Shown here: positions 1-8,495 of the stretch, piece by piece
Position numbering within the stretch: position 1 is the first letter of the stretch
Layout: the number at the start of each line of letters is the position of its first letter
From: SG-bin7 sp964498095
GTDB taxonomy: Bacteria; Bdellovibrionota; Bdellovibrionia; Bdellovibrionales; SG-bin7
Length of the DNA: 64,000 bases
Direction: 5' to 3'
Assembly (NCBI GenBank): GCA_964498095.1
Contig: CAZCFY010000004.1
Location: 62,001 to 126,000 of the forward strand
Program-made: the position numbers and the translations under genes
The notes under the pieces: generated by a model
Told to the model about the DNA's origin: nothing
Database searches by the model: none
What the model saw: only the letters and a program-made list of their open reading frames with translations

Positions 1-619
1 TGCGGCTACCCGGCATTAACCCCAAAACAAAATCGTCTTCATTGATTCCAAAGCGGCTGCGTCGCCGCTGGCGCATTTCGCCATCACGCAAGTCATCCGT
101 AATTTCCTCAAGCAGCGGATGGCCAACAAAAGTGACGTCAACCCCATGATCTTTATAAAATGGCTCTTCAAACGGAAAAACAACGAGCATGCGGTTAATT
201 ATCTTTTTAATGATTTTAATTCGCCCCTTACCCCAGGCCCAAACTTGGGGTGAGACGTAATAGACGATGGGAATATTTAGACCCTTCATCTTTTTAGCTA
301 AGCGTAAATTGAATCCCGGATAATCAAGCAATAAAATAAGCCGCGGCCGGCGCTCCTGCGCCAGCGCTACTAATCGGTCAAAAACCGATTTAATTTTTGA
401 GTAGTGAGCTATAACTTCTTTAAAACCGACCACCGCCAATTCTTCGGACCGGCCAATGATTTCAAACCCCAATTTTTCCATTTCAAAACTGCCGATACCA
501 AAAGCGTGAACGTCAATTTTCTGTCTTTTCCACTCTTCAAGAAGCCTCTGGGCGTAAAGAACGCTCGAGGCCTCAGCGGCTACTATTAGAATTTGCGGCG
601 AGGTTTCGGTCGATTTCAT
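1..619 (-). CDS. lpxB: Lipid-A-disaccharide synthase, 3' part cut by window edge
   Basis: LpxB joins UDP-2,3-diacylglucosamine and lipid X into the lipid A disaccharide at the inner face of the cytoplasmic membrane. About 206 N-terminal residues are present. They include the opening ILIVAAEAS (residues 9-17), LLLDYPGFNLRLA, YYVSPQVWAW and, at the window edge, LMPGSR, all typical of the family. The ATG at 619 lies inside the 3' end of the oxidoreductase gene, a 47-base overlap, and the frame is open from there to base 1. It is the last visible gene of the bam/lpx operon. The C-terminal half is outside the window, so completeness cannot be judged. Confidence 0.95.
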   Translation of the reverse strand, partial: MKSTETSPQILIVAAEASSVLYAQRLLEEWKRQKIDVHAFGIGSFEMEKLGFEIIGRSEELAVVGFKEVIAHYSKIKSVFDRLVALAQERRPRLILLLDYPGFNLRLAKKMKGLNIPIVYYVSPQVWAWGKGRIKIIKKIINRMLVVFPFEEPFYKDHGVDVTFVGHPLLEEITDDLRDGEMRQRRRSRFGINEDDFVLGLMPGSR

Positions 620-1541
620 GGGTTATCTTTTCGGCCAATTCAAGAGCAACGAGTCCATCTTCTCCACTGACCTCACAAGGTCTGTTCTGGCGGACAGCCT
701 CGACAAATGATTTAGTCTCTGCCAATAAGGCATCGCCCTTTTCTAAGTTCCACGAATCCCTTTTAATTGGCAAATTTTCGGGACTGGTTAATTCTCCAGT
801 TTTTGTTAACAAAGTGATCTCTCCGCCACCAAAATCCATGGAAAGATACTGATTATTTTGAAAGACGCGAAACTTACGAACTGCAATTTGCGAAACACGG
901 CTGGCGGTCACGTTAGCGACGACGCCGTTGTCAAATTCCAAACGCGCGTTAGCAATATCAATGGTTTTTGTGATAACTGGTGTTCCGACGGCGGCGATAT
1001 TTTTTACCGGCCGGCCGACTAAATTTAAAATAACGTCGAGATCATGGATCATTAAATCCAGAACGACGCTGACTTCTATGCCACGCGGCTTAAATGGCGC
1101 CAGCCGATGACATTCAATAAAAAGTGGCGACGTGAGTTTAGATTTTGCGGCGACGAATGCGGGATTAAACCGCTCGACATGTCCAACTTGCAGTCTAAGA
1201 TTTTTTTCTTTAGCAATTCGGCAAAGTTCTTTGGCCTGGGCCACGGTGGAAGTCATCGGCTTTTCGACATTTACGTGAACGCCGTTTTCCAAAAAAAACT
1301 TTGCGATTTCATAATGCATGGGCGTTATGGCGGCAATAGTTACAGCATCCACCTGCCCTTTAAGATTTCGATAATCACTCTCTGCTTTTACACTCAATTC
1401 CTTTGCCACTTCTGAGGCGCGTTCGGAACTCGCGTCACAAACCGCCACCAACTTTACGGTATCTAGCAGCTTGTATTTTTGCGCGTGGAATCTTCCTAAG
1501 TAGCCTACGCCTATTACCGCTGTCCGTAGAAGTTCCGCCAT
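573..1541 (-). CDS. Gfo/Idh/MocA-family oxidoreductase, GnnA-like, in the lpx operon
   Basis: A 322-residue NAD(P)-dependent sugar oxidoreductase. The Rossmann motif GVGYLG is at residues 11-16, the EKP dinucleotide-site motif follows HVNV near residue 93, and the C-terminal substrate domain contains HDLDVILNL. It sits between lpxA (stop and start overlap, TAATG) and lpxB, the position of gnnA in Acidithiobacillus ferrooxidans. There GnnA oxidises UDP-GlcNAc at C3 and GnnB transaminates it to give UDP-GlcNAc3N for amide-linked lipid A. No gnnB-like aminotransferase is in this window. The GnnA assignment is inferred from position and family; the family call itself is secure. Confidence 0.85.
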   Translation of the reverse strand: MAELLRTAVIGVGYLGRFHAQKYKLLDTVKLVAVCDASSERASEVAKELSVKAESDYRNLKGQVDAVTIAAITPMHYEIAKFFLENGVHVNVEKPMTSTVAQAKELCRIAKEKNLRLQVGHVERFNPAFVAAKSKLTSPLFIECHRLAPFKPRGIEVSVVLDLMIHDLDVILNLVGRPVKNIAAVGTPVITKTIDIANARLEFDNGVVANVTASRVSQIAVRKFRVFQNNQYLSMDFGGGEITLLTKTGELTSPENLPIKRDSWNLEKGDALLAETKSFVEAVRQNRPCEVSGEDGLVALELAEKITHEIDRNLAANSNSSR

Positions 1542-2320
1542 TATCTTGCTATTCCTTTTTCCGAGGCTTTTATAAAATCAATTAGATACTGAACATGTTC
1601 GTCGATTTCACATTCCGAGTTAATGGCGGCTAGAGCCTCATCAATAGTTCTTTCACCCATAATGGTTAAACGAATCGCTTTATGAATTTGGCTAATCGAT
1701 TTTTCGCTATAGCCGGCGCGCTCGAGCCCAATTTTGTTAGTGGCGCGCGAAACGGCCCAGCGGCCCTGCGCCATAGAAAATGGCAGAACGTCTTTATTGA
1801 GCGTGCTGTCGCCAGCAATATAGGCGAATTTTCCAATTTTAATAAACTGCACGAAACCGCACATGCCGCCAATGCGCACATTATCTTCGATAGTCACATG
1901 ACCCGCGAGCTGACAACTATTGGCGATAGCAATATTGCTGCCGATCCGGCAATCATGCGCGATATGCGAATAAGCCATGATTAAATTATTATTAGCAATA
2001 CTTGTTAAACCCGTGCCTGTCACCGTACCCAAATTTATCGTGACGTACTCACGAATCATATTGCCGCTGCCCATCGTGAGTTTTGTTTTTTCGTTTTTAT
2101 ATTTTAAATCTTGCGGTGGACCTCCGACGGCAGCGCCCGCAAAAAAGTGATTGTTCTCGCCAACCTCAACCACGCCATAATCACTTCCTAGCGTAACGTG
2201 ATTATGGAGAACCGACCCCTTACCAATTTTTACTTGGCCCCGGATAACACAAAACGGGCCAATTTCGACGCTACTATCAATTTGCGCTTCTTTCGAAATT
2301 ATGGCGGTCGGGTGAATCAT
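1541..2320 (-). CDS. lpxA: UDP-N-acetylglucosamine O-acyltransferase (LpxA)
   Basis: LpxA performs the first acylation of lipid A synthesis, moving a 3-hydroxyacyl chain from ACP to a UDP-GlcNAc-type sugar in the cytoplasm. The 259 residues show left-handed beta-helix hexapeptide repeats over residues 1-185 and a helical C-terminus. His119 and His122 (SHIAHD) and His141 (LAGHV) match the conserved E. coli active-site region. By eye, Val157 stands where E. coli has His160. Gly170 matches the position of the chain-length ruler Gly173. The start overlaps the fabZ stop (ATGA) and the stop overlaps the oxidoreductase start, so translation is probably coupled. Confidence 0.95.
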   Translation of the reverse strand: MIHPTAIISKEAQIDSSVEIGPFCVIRGQVKIGKGSVLHNHVTLGSDYGVVEVGENNHFFAGAAVGGPPQDLKYKNEKTKLTMGSGNMIREYVTINLGTVTGTGLTSIANNNLIMAYSHIAHDCRIGSNIAIANSCQLAGHVTIEDNVRIGGMCGFVQFIKIGKFAYIAGDSTLNKDVLPFSMAQGRWAVSRATNKIGLERAGYSEKSISQIHKAIRLTIMGERTIDEALAAINSECEIDEHVQYLIDFIKASEKGIAR

Positions 2321-2790
2321 GGTTTTCTTTCCGAGACAAACGCCGTTAGGACCATTTCATTGGTTAACTGACCATTTACGAAACTCTGGCCGTTAAAAAT
2401 CAGAATCTTACCTTTTTCTTTTATTGTCTCGACCCGAATTTCTAAAGTATCCCCGGGAATAACCGGGCGGCGAAATTTAGCTTCAGCCACGCCGACAATG
2501 GCAAAGTCTTGCGGCGGATCTTCATCTCGATAGGCATTAATCGCGCAGGCCTGCGCCACGGCTTCGATTTGTAATACTCCTGGCATCATGGGATTGCCGG
2601 GAAAGTGACCCGGGAAAAACGGCTCATTAATTGTTACGTTCTTGATAGCCACTGCCTTACGCCCCAAACGCTTAGCGGGATCGGGGCCGTACTGCATATC
2701 CACGACCCGATCGATCAAACAAAATGGATAACGATGCGGTAATCGTTTAAAAATATCACTCGCTTCCATTTTGCTTGGCCGGCTAGACAT
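2317..2790 (-). CDS. fabZ: (3R)-hydroxyacyl-ACP dehydratase (FabZ)
   Basis: FabZ removes water from 3-hydroxyacyl-ACP in type II fatty acid synthesis and shares the LpxA substrate pool, which explains their usual linkage. The 157 residues include LPHRYPFCLIDR (17-28), the catalytic His62 in FPGHFPGNPMMPG and Glu76 in the central hot-dog helix (QIEAVAQA). Length is normal. The start at 2790 shares a base with the ompH stop (TAATG) and the stop overlaps the lpxA ATG. An internal Met8 is an alternative start. lpxD, which often lies between ompH and fabZ, is absent here. Confidence 0.95.
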   Translation of the reverse strand: MSSRPSKMEASDIFKRLPHRYPFCLIDRVVDMQYGPDPAKRLGRKAVAIKNVTINEPFFPGHFPGNPMMPGVLQIEAVAQACAINAYRDEDPPQDFAIVGVAEAKFRRPVIPGDTLEIRVETIKEKGKILIFNGQSFVNGQLTNEMVLTAFVSERKP

Positions 2791-3305
2791 TACTTTTTAC
2801 CTTTTTTGCTTTTTTCGTACTCTTCAACAACACGCTGAGTGATGTCGATATCATTTTTTGCCCATACGACGCCCTGCTTAGCGTTTAAGATCATCGTGAA
2901 GTTATCTTTTTTCGCGATTTCCTCGATAATTTTCTGAATGCCGTCAAGTATTGGCTTTTTCATTTCAAATTCTTTTTTCTGAATTTCTTGCTGATAGCCC
3001 ATGCCTTGCTTTTGGAATTCAACGATTTCTTTTTCTAATTCCATTTGCTTACGCAATTTCACTTGATCGGTTAAAACCATTTCTTTTTTTTGTAAGTCAT
3101 CACGTTTGGTTTTTAAATCGTCTTCTTTTTTGCGTAACTCGTCCTGACGGGCTTTAAAAACTTTTTGCAATTCGTCATTAGCTTTTTTGCCATCACTTGT
3201 ACCATCAACGGCTTTTTCGACGTTGATATAACCCATTTTAGCTTCTTCTGCGACAGCAGCGTTGGCAGCAAATACCAAAGCTCCGATTAATAAAATATTT
3301 TTCAT
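2790..3305 (-). CDS. skp: OmpH/Skp-family periplasmic chaperone
   Basis: A 171-residue secreted protein with signal peptide MKNILLIGALVFAANAAVA, then MGYINVEKAV and a long Lys/Glu-rich coiled coil (about residues 45-125), the pattern of Skp/OmpH. Skp trimers hold unfolded outer-membrane proteins in the periplasm and hand them to the BAM complex. It lies 19 bases after bamA with an AGGAGG-type ribosome site (cctcctt on the plus strand) and is followed without a gap by fabZ. The C-terminus ends in KKSKKGKK, more basic than usual. Confidence 0.9.
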   Translation of the reverse strand: MKNILLIGALVFAANAAVAEEAKMGYINVEKAVDGTSDGKKANDELQKVFKARQDELRKKEDDLKTKRDDLQKKEMVLTDQVKLRKQMELEKEIVEFQKQGMGYQQEIQKKEFEMKKPILDGIQKIIEEIAKKDNFTMILNAKQGVVWAKNDIDITQRVVEEYEKSKKGKK

Positions 3306-3324
3306 AAAACCTCCTTAAACAATT

Positions 3325-5652
3325 TTAAAAGGGCGAGCCGATGGAAAAGTTAAACACCACGGGCCGCTCGTTATTTCTTCTATCAATTGGAAATCCCCAT
3401 TCAAAACGAAGTGGCCCGATCGGCGAAAACCAGCGCATACCAAAGCCCACGTCACTGCGAAATTCCGAAATACTCAAGCTGTCGTCAGCCTGGCCGATAT
3501 CATAAAAAAAGACGCCTTTAATGCGAGCCTCATCAATTAAATTAAATTCTAGCTCCGACTGGAAGTAGGCCTGCTGAGTACCCCCGAAAGGACGTAAGGC
3601 ATAGGCCTCCGCGCCGGCGACATCCAAAGGATTGGCGCCAATGTACTTATCGTAAAAAACTTGGGAGCGCATTTTCTTGGCCACGACGTAGGGATCAAAT
3701 CCCCGTAAAGTATAGGGACCGCCGAGGAAAAATCGTTCGGAAAATGGAACATCTTTTCCCGGGTCATTTGAAGTAATAAAACGGTAAGTAAGGTTATTGC
3801 GCCAAACCACGCTCCAAAATAAATTATTAAAAAAGCGTAGTGAGGTCGAGCCCAGCGTATAACGTAAATCACCGCCCAATCCCGCGTATTCCAACGACGC
3901 CGATGTTAGAATACCCTTTGTTGGCGTAAAGCGGTCGTCACGTTTATCATATTCAATAGTCACTTGGGCAGAACTTGTTAGCCCGTTCACGGTATTTACG
4001 GGATAGAGAACCGTGTCCTGTTCCGACGGTAACCCTTTAAGAGAAATGTTGGTATCGTCCAAGCGGTAACGTAAATATCCCGAGAGATATGCGGCCAATG
4101 GATGACCGACGCGGACGCTTCCCCCTTTGGTCACTTTTTCGTAGTCAGGCAAATCGTCACGGCGTTGATAGGCATCAAAGCCTAGCGACCACTCCGTGTC
4201 CATGAAATAAGGTTCGGTAAAGTTAAAATTAAAAATTGTCCGTTGCTTAGAGTAATCTAGAATTACACCTAGTTTTTGCCCCTTACCTAAGAAGTTCGCC
4301 TGATTCACTTGCCCCTGGATGACCATGCCCGAATAAGAACTGTAGCCCGCGCCCAACTGGAGTGTACCGGTATTACGCTCTTTAACGACGACATCGACAT
4401 TGATAACTTCCTGGTTTTCCTCTGGCGTGCTCGTATTAAAATGAACTTCATCAAAATAACCGAGACGTTTTACGGCATCGAGCGATTCACGTTTATTTGT
4501 TTCATTATAAAGTTCGCCCTCAAGAATTTTTAACTCCCGGCGAACCACTTTATCCCGCGTCTTTGAGTTACCGATAATATTGATCTTACCGAAATAAACT
4601 TTATTGCCCTTATCGATCTCGTAGGTGATGTCGACCTTGCGGTCTTTATCATTGGGGCGAATTTTTGGAATTACGTTCGTAAAGGCATAACCTAAATCAC
4701 CATATTTTTCGGTGAGTTTCTGCAAATCTTTTTGCATTTTCTCGTAAACGAAAATTGTCGAGTTATCTATTTCGATGGCGTTGCGTAAATCTGAATCTGG
4801 AAAGAGCATGTCGCCTTCGAAGTCGACCTTGCCGACACTATATTGCAAGCCTTCTTCTAACCGCACGGTAATATAAAGGCTACGCTTATCGGGGCTAACG
4901 TAAACTTGGGGACGGTCAATTTTTACCTGCAAATAACCTTCGTTATAATACATGTAGTTTAATAACCGCATGTCGACGTCAAAGGCCTCTTGACGAAATG
5001 AATTCCCCCCGCCCATGAAACTAAAAAAATCACCCTCTTTAGTGTTGAGCACGGCTTTGATTTTACCGGAAGGAATATTCTTATTTCCAAGAATCGTTAT
5101 CTTTTTAACGACGACCTTATCATTTTCTAAAATTTTAAACGTAAGGCGCTGAGTCTCCCCTGGCACGATATCGGTAAGGTCATATTTTACGTTCGCTAAA
5201 AAATAGCCCTTATCTTCATAAAGTTTCTGCAGTTTCTCGACGGCTTCGGCAATGCGCTGGAAATTTAGCATTTCATAGGATTTTAAAGCGGCGGCTTCGC
5301 GCAAATCCTTTTCTTCGATTTCATCATTGCCGGTAAAAACAATTTCCGCAATCGTCGGCTTTTCCGTCACTTTATAAGTAAGGATAATTCCCTGTGGCTG
5401 TTGCAGCCGCGCGATTTCGACGTCATAAAAGAAACCGGTTTCAAAAAGATTTTGCACATCTTCGCGTAAACGAGCTTGGTCGTAAAGCGCGCCAACCTTA
5501 GTGACGAGCTTACTGCGAATCGCTTCTGTTTCTATTTTTTTCTGACCTTCGATTTTAATTTGGGTGATTTTACCACTCGCGCTTTTAGGCGCAGCAAAAG
5601 CGGCGTTACCAACGCAACAGAAAAATAAAATAAGGCGCAATAGACCGCTCAT
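3325..5652 (-). CDS. bamA: Outer-membrane assembly factor BamA
   Basis: BamA is the essential Omp85 barrel that inserts beta-barrel proteins into the outer membrane. From the ATG at 5652 the product has 775 residues: signal peptide (MSGLLRLILFFCCVGNAAFA), five POTRA domains (about residues 25-400), then a 16-strand barrel with the loop-6 motif TLRGF and a C-terminal aromatic residue (GSPF). The open frame extends upstream to a TTG at 5694, but that would place 14 residues before the signal peptide and lacks a ribosome site, so I prefer the ATG. A promoter-like pair lies just upstream (5715-5743). Its neighbours skp, fabZ and lpxA are the classic partners. Confidence 0.95.
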   Translation of the reverse strand: MSGLLRLILFFCCVGNAAFAAPKSASGKITQIKIEGQKKIETEAIRSKLVTKVGALYDQARLREDVQNLFETGFFYDVEIARLQQPQGIILTYKVTEKPTIAEIVFTGNDEIEEKDLREAAALKSYEMLNFQRIAEAVEKLQKLYEDKGYFLANVKYDLTDIVPGETQRLTFKILENDKVVVKKITILGNKNIPSGKIKAVLNTKEGDFFSFMGGGNSFRQEAFDVDMRLLNYMYYNEGYLQVKIDRPQVYVSPDKRSLYITVRLEEGLQYSVGKVDFEGDMLFPDSDLRNAIEIDNSTIFVYEKMQKDLQKLTEKYGDLGYAFTNVIPKIRPNDKDRKVDITYEIDKGNKVYFGKINIIGNSKTRDKVVRRELKILEGELYNETNKRESLDAVKRLGYFDEVHFNTSTPEENQEVINVDVVVKERNTGTLQLGAGYSSYSGMVIQGQVNQANFLGKGQKLGVILDYSKQRTIFNFNFTEPYFMDTEWSLGFDAYQRRDDLPDYEKVTKGGSVRVGHPLAAYLSGYLRYRLDDTNISLKGLPSEQDTVLYPVNTVNGLTSSAQVTIEYDKRDDRFTPTKGILTSASLEYAGLGGDLRYTLGSTSLRFFNNLFWSVVWRNNLTYRFITSNDPGKDVPFSERFFLGGPYTLRGFDPYVVAKKMRSQVFYDKYIGANPLDVAGAEAYALRPFGGTQQAYFQSELEFNLIDEARIKGVFFYDIGQADDSLSISEFRSDVGFGMRWFSPIGPLRFEWGFPIDRRNNERPVVFNFSIGSPF

Positions 5653-5714
5653 CAAATCCAGGAAATTCCTAGTCTTCTTAAATACTTGTACCAATAAAAT
5701 TGAAACTCAACGAA

Positions 5715-5743
5715 AGCCTAGCTGTATTTCCTAGGGTTGTCAA
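5715..5743 (-). promoter_or_regulatory. Candidate promoter of bamA
   Basis: On the minus strand a perfect TTGACA (5738-5743) is followed after 17 bases by TAGGCT (5715-5720), a weak -10 that keeps the conserved TA and last T. Transcription would start near 5708 and leave about 55 bases of leader before the bamA ATG. It would let the bam/lpx genes be transcribed independently of the PilZ gene. Confidence 0.45.
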
Positions 5744-5776
5744 AATTTCCTGTGATTCTGCTTAGATATAGGGCTT

Positions 5777-6535
5777 TTACTGGGGAGCGGTGTTGAGTGA
5801 CCGCTCCAGCCCGTCAGTGAGCTGCGAAATCATATTCTCAACACGTTCTTTAGTGTCGGCGGTCAAACCGATAAATTCGATGGCAAATCCACTGGGATCT
5901 TGCGGCGTCGCGCGCTGGCGAACCCAGCGGACTACGCCAATTCCCTCAACTTCCACGGGCGAAACACCAGAGGGTGCTATACGAAATGAGACAAAATCGC
6001 CAATATGCGGAAGTGAAAAGGAGGTCGCCAAAAACATCCCGCCTTGGCCAAGGCTTACGCCCTTAGATAAACTCACCTCACCGCTACGGACCGTCTCGTA
6101 AAACACATCTAGATTACAAGTGTGGCGCGGGAACTTTCTTTGTTGCGAAACCTTGGGCGACTCATTTATGAGGCGTTTTGTAAGCTCGATAAGTTCTTCG
6201 GGATGGCTAAGTGCATTTAAATTTCTAACTTCTACTTGTTGGCGCTGCATTTCTTCTACTCGGTAGTCCCGGTCCCCTGCCGACAAAATTATAAAGGGAA
6301 CCTTATTTCCCCCCAACCGTAAACGGGAAATAAAGTCCAAGGTTTCATCATCTTTTAGAGTGTCTTCGGCAATAACAACGTCGACGGGTTGACTCAATAT
6401 TGTAAAGAAAGCACTGCGCACGGAATCGCATATACTCACTTCGCAATGGGGCGCGCGCAAAATAGAACTTAAAGAATCACGGATTTTATCATTCGTGGAA
6501 ACGATTAAGATTTTAGATAGACGCGAAGAATGCAA
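5777..6535 (-). CDS. Pseudo-receiver/PilZ-domain protein
   Basis: A 252-residue cytoplasmic protein with two domains. Residues 7-125 have the receiver fold pattern (ILIVSTND, VDVVIAEDTL, FIILSAGD), but the acidic pair is Ser-Thr and the phosphorylation site reads Glu57-Asp58, so phosphorylation looks unlikely. Residues 131-245 form a PilZ domain with the c-di-GMP motif R133-x3-R137 (RKFPR) and VSLGQGG (160-166) in place of the usual (D/N)xSxxG. It probably binds c-di-GMP. It is the first gene before bamA, 82 bases upstream of that frame, and divergent from the nfu gene. Its target is unknown. Confidence 0.85.
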   Translation of the reverse strand: MHSSRLSKILIVSTNDKIRDSLSSILRAPHCEVSICDSVRSAFFTILSQPVDVVIAEDTLKDDETLDFISRLRLGGNKVPFIILSAGDRDYRVEEMQRQQVEVRNLNALSHPEELIELTKRLINESPKVSQQRKFPRHTCNLDVFYETVRSGEVSLSKGVSLGQGGMFLATSFSLPHIGDFVSFRIAPSGVSPVEVEGIGVVRWVRQRATPQDPSGFAIEFIGLTADTKERVENMISQLTDGLERSLNTAPQ

Positions 6536-6562
6536 AGCCCTACCCCCTACTGGCTATTTCTC

Positions 6563-6568
6563 ATTATA
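6563..6568 (-). promoter_or_regulatory. Perfect -10 box before the PilZ gene
   Basis: The minus strand reads TATAAT exactly, 27 bases upstream of the PilZ-gene ATG, in the 147-base divergent gap. No good -35 hexamer sits 16-18 bases further up, so the element may depend on an activator or be fortuitous. Confidence 0.4.
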
Positions 6569-6682
6569 ACGCATGTCTCCAAGCGGGAAAAGTAAAAGCT
6601 TAGAATCTCTACATAAGTGCTGGAAATTATTTATCCCGGCGTCTCATTGTGATATAAGAAACGTTCTTTAAAGCGAGGATGT

Positions 6683-7258
6683 ATGAACATTCGTTGGGAA
6701 ATCCAGAGCGGCGACAGTTGCCGCTACGAAATTGATAAAAATATTAGCCGTGAGTGTGTCAATTATGATGACTCTCTCTTGGCAAGCCGATCACCCTTGG
6801 CGAGTAAGATTTTTGGTTTTCCCTGGACAAAAGCTGTAGAGGTTGGCCCCCAGCACATCGTAGTTAGTAAACATGACTGGGTGGAGTGGGAAGTTTTAGC
6901 TGAACCCTTAGCCGGTCTTATTCGCGAGCATCTAGCTGAGCGCACGGGGCAAATTGAAGAAAATCCTGAAATAAAAAAGGCCGCAGAAATTAGTCATCCT
7001 CTCGCCGAACCTTTGAGCGCCTTGATCGAAAACGAAATCAATCCGCAAGTCGCAAGCCACGGCGGCTTTATCCGCTTAGTCGACATTAAAGAGTCATCCG
7101 TTTTTATTTCGATGGAAGGTGGCTGCCAAGGCTGCAGCCAATCGCAAGCCACTCTTAAAGAAGGGATTGCGGCAACAATGAAAAAATATTTTCCGCAAAT
7201 CCAAGACGTGGTCGATGTCACCAACCACGCCCAAGGCACTAATCCTTTTTTTAATTAG
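6683..7258 (+). CDS. Nfu-type iron-sulfur cluster carrier
   Basis: A 191-residue protein with an N-terminal Nfu_N domain (about residues 1-85, including GFPWTKAVEV and HDWVEW) and a C-terminal NifU-like domain (about 108-185) carrying the cluster-binding pair Cys148-x2-Cys151 (GGCQGCSQS). Such proteins assemble or carry [4Fe-4S] clusters to client enzymes in the cytoplasm. Start ATG at 6683 follows gcgagga. The stop overlaps the stop of the convergent peroxiredoxin gene by four bases. No isc or suf genes are nearby. Confidence 0.9.
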   Translation: MNIRWEIQSGDSCRYEIDKNISRECVNYDDSLLASRSPLASKIFGFPWTKAVEVGPQHIVVSKHDWVEWEVLAEPLAGLIREHLAERTGQIEENPEIKKAAEISHPLAEPLSALIENEINPQVASHGGFIRLVDIKESSVFISMEGGCQGCSQSQATLKEGIAATMKKYFPQIQDVVDVTNHAQGTNPFFN

Positions 7259-7836
7259 TGCTTAGATAAATATTTGCTGACGCCCTCTTGCGTGGCTTTC
7301 ATGGCCTCGCCACCCTTGCTCCAATTTGCCGGGCATACTTCGCCGTGCTTTTCGTTGTGTTGAAGCGCATCGACCATGCGTAACGCTTCAGAGACATTGC
7401 GGCCAAGCGGAAGGTCATTAACGATTTGATGACGAACAATTCCCTCTTTGTCGATTAAGAAAAGTCCGCGGAACGCAACCCCACCAGGACTTAGTACGTC
7501 AAACTGCGTGGCGATTTTGCCGCCTAAATCAGAAACGATTCCGTATTTCACGCCTTCAATTCCACCTTTATTTTTTGGGGTGCTTAACCAAGCGGCGTGA
7601 CTGAATTTACTATCCACGCTGCAACCTAAAACTTCTACGTTGCGTTCTTTAAATTGCGCATACTGCTCCTGGAATGCATGCAACTCTGTTGGACACACGA
7701 ATGTAAAATCAAGTGGGTAAAAGAAAAGTATGACGTACTTTCCTTCGAATTGTGAAAGTTCAATTTCTTTAAAATCGCTACCGTAAACGGCTGTTGCCTT
7801 AAAGTTAGGCGCTTTTTTTCCTACTAATACTCCCAT
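7255..7836 (-). CDS. Typical 2-Cys peroxiredoxin (AhpC/Prx1 family)
   Basis: A 193-residue cytoplasmic thiol peroxidase that reduces H2O2 and organic hydroperoxides. The peroxidatic Cys48 lies in FTFVCPTE and the resolving Cys168 in GEVCPANW, and the length is standard. A strong ribosome site (aaaggagt) precedes the ATG at 7836, which suggests high expression. The donor (thioredoxin or AhpF) is not encoded nearby. It is convergent with nfu and is separated from the CheX gene by 71 bases. Confidence 0.95.
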   Translation of the reverse strand: MGVLVGKKAPNFKATAVYGSDFKEIELSQFEGKYVILFFYPLDFTFVCPTELHAFQEQYAQFKERNVEVLGCSVDSKFSHAAWLSTPKNKGGIEGVKYGIVSDLGGKIATQFDVLSPGGVAFRGLFLIDKEGIVRHQIVNDLPLGRNVSEALRMVDALQHNEKHGEVCPANWSKGGEAMKATQEGVSKYLSKH

Positions 7837-7907
7837 ATTTACTCCTTTAATAAATAAAGTTCAGCGGGTAATACGGTCGCATTTTGTAATTAAAATTTCA
7901 ACTTTTT

Positions 7908-8417
7908 CTACGCTTGAACGACAATTTCGACGTAGAATTTTTTTCCGTCGACGACAAATGGTAAAACTAAGGTAGTTCCATTGTGCATGGGAATAACCGC
8001 GTCGTGACCTTCGATAACCATGGGTATGGCCATTTGAAAGGCGTACCCACGCTCGTTAAGAACTGTTTTGGCAGCACCATATACGATGTTGGTGAGTTCG
8101 CCGACTCCGTCTAGAATGGCGTTATCAAGTTCCGTATGCTCTTCACCCAACAGACTGTTTACAACTTTAAGCGCGGCTTCTTTTTCAAATGCCAAAGTTA
8201 ATTGACCTTTGGCGCCGGCCGAAACCATGCCGATCAATCCAGCGACGACACCGCGGGTACGGTAACGCTGATGAACAAATGGTTTTTCCAGAATGGGATT
8301 AATTTTTGCCATCGTCGACAGCGTGAGAATAACCGCGTCAGCAAAGGCTTGAACAATGCGTTTATCAAGTAACGGGTTTATATGCGTGCTTGCCGCGGGA
8401 TTGGATTCTGTCGACAT
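7908..8417 (-). CDS. CheX-like chemotaxis phosphatase
   Basis: A 169-residue protein of the CheC/CheX/FliY group. Residues 104-121 hold the phosphatase helix with the E-x2-N signature Glu107 and Asn110 (GELTNIVYGAAKTVLN), and KGQLTLAF and LVLPFVVDG give the mixed beta-sheet. CheX removes phosphate from CheY-P or other receivers. No che genes are adjacent, so it may act on an unlinked chemotaxis or receiver system. The start has no obvious ribosome site. It is divergent from the CoA-transferase gene. Confidence 0.85.
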   Translation of the reverse strand: MSTESNPAASTHINPLLDKRIVQAFADAVILTLSTMAKINPILEKPFVHQRYRTRGVVAGLIGMVSAGAKGQLTLAFEKEAALKVVNSLLGEEHTELDNAILDGVGELTNIVYGAAKTVLNERGYAFQMAIPMVIEGHDAVIPMHNGTTLVLPFVVDGKKFYVEIVVQA

Positions 8418-8495
8418 GTTTTAAGTGTAACCAAGTTCCCGCAGTTCGTCACAAAAACAATTGCGACTTTGTCTAAAGTCGGGGAATGTGGAGAG

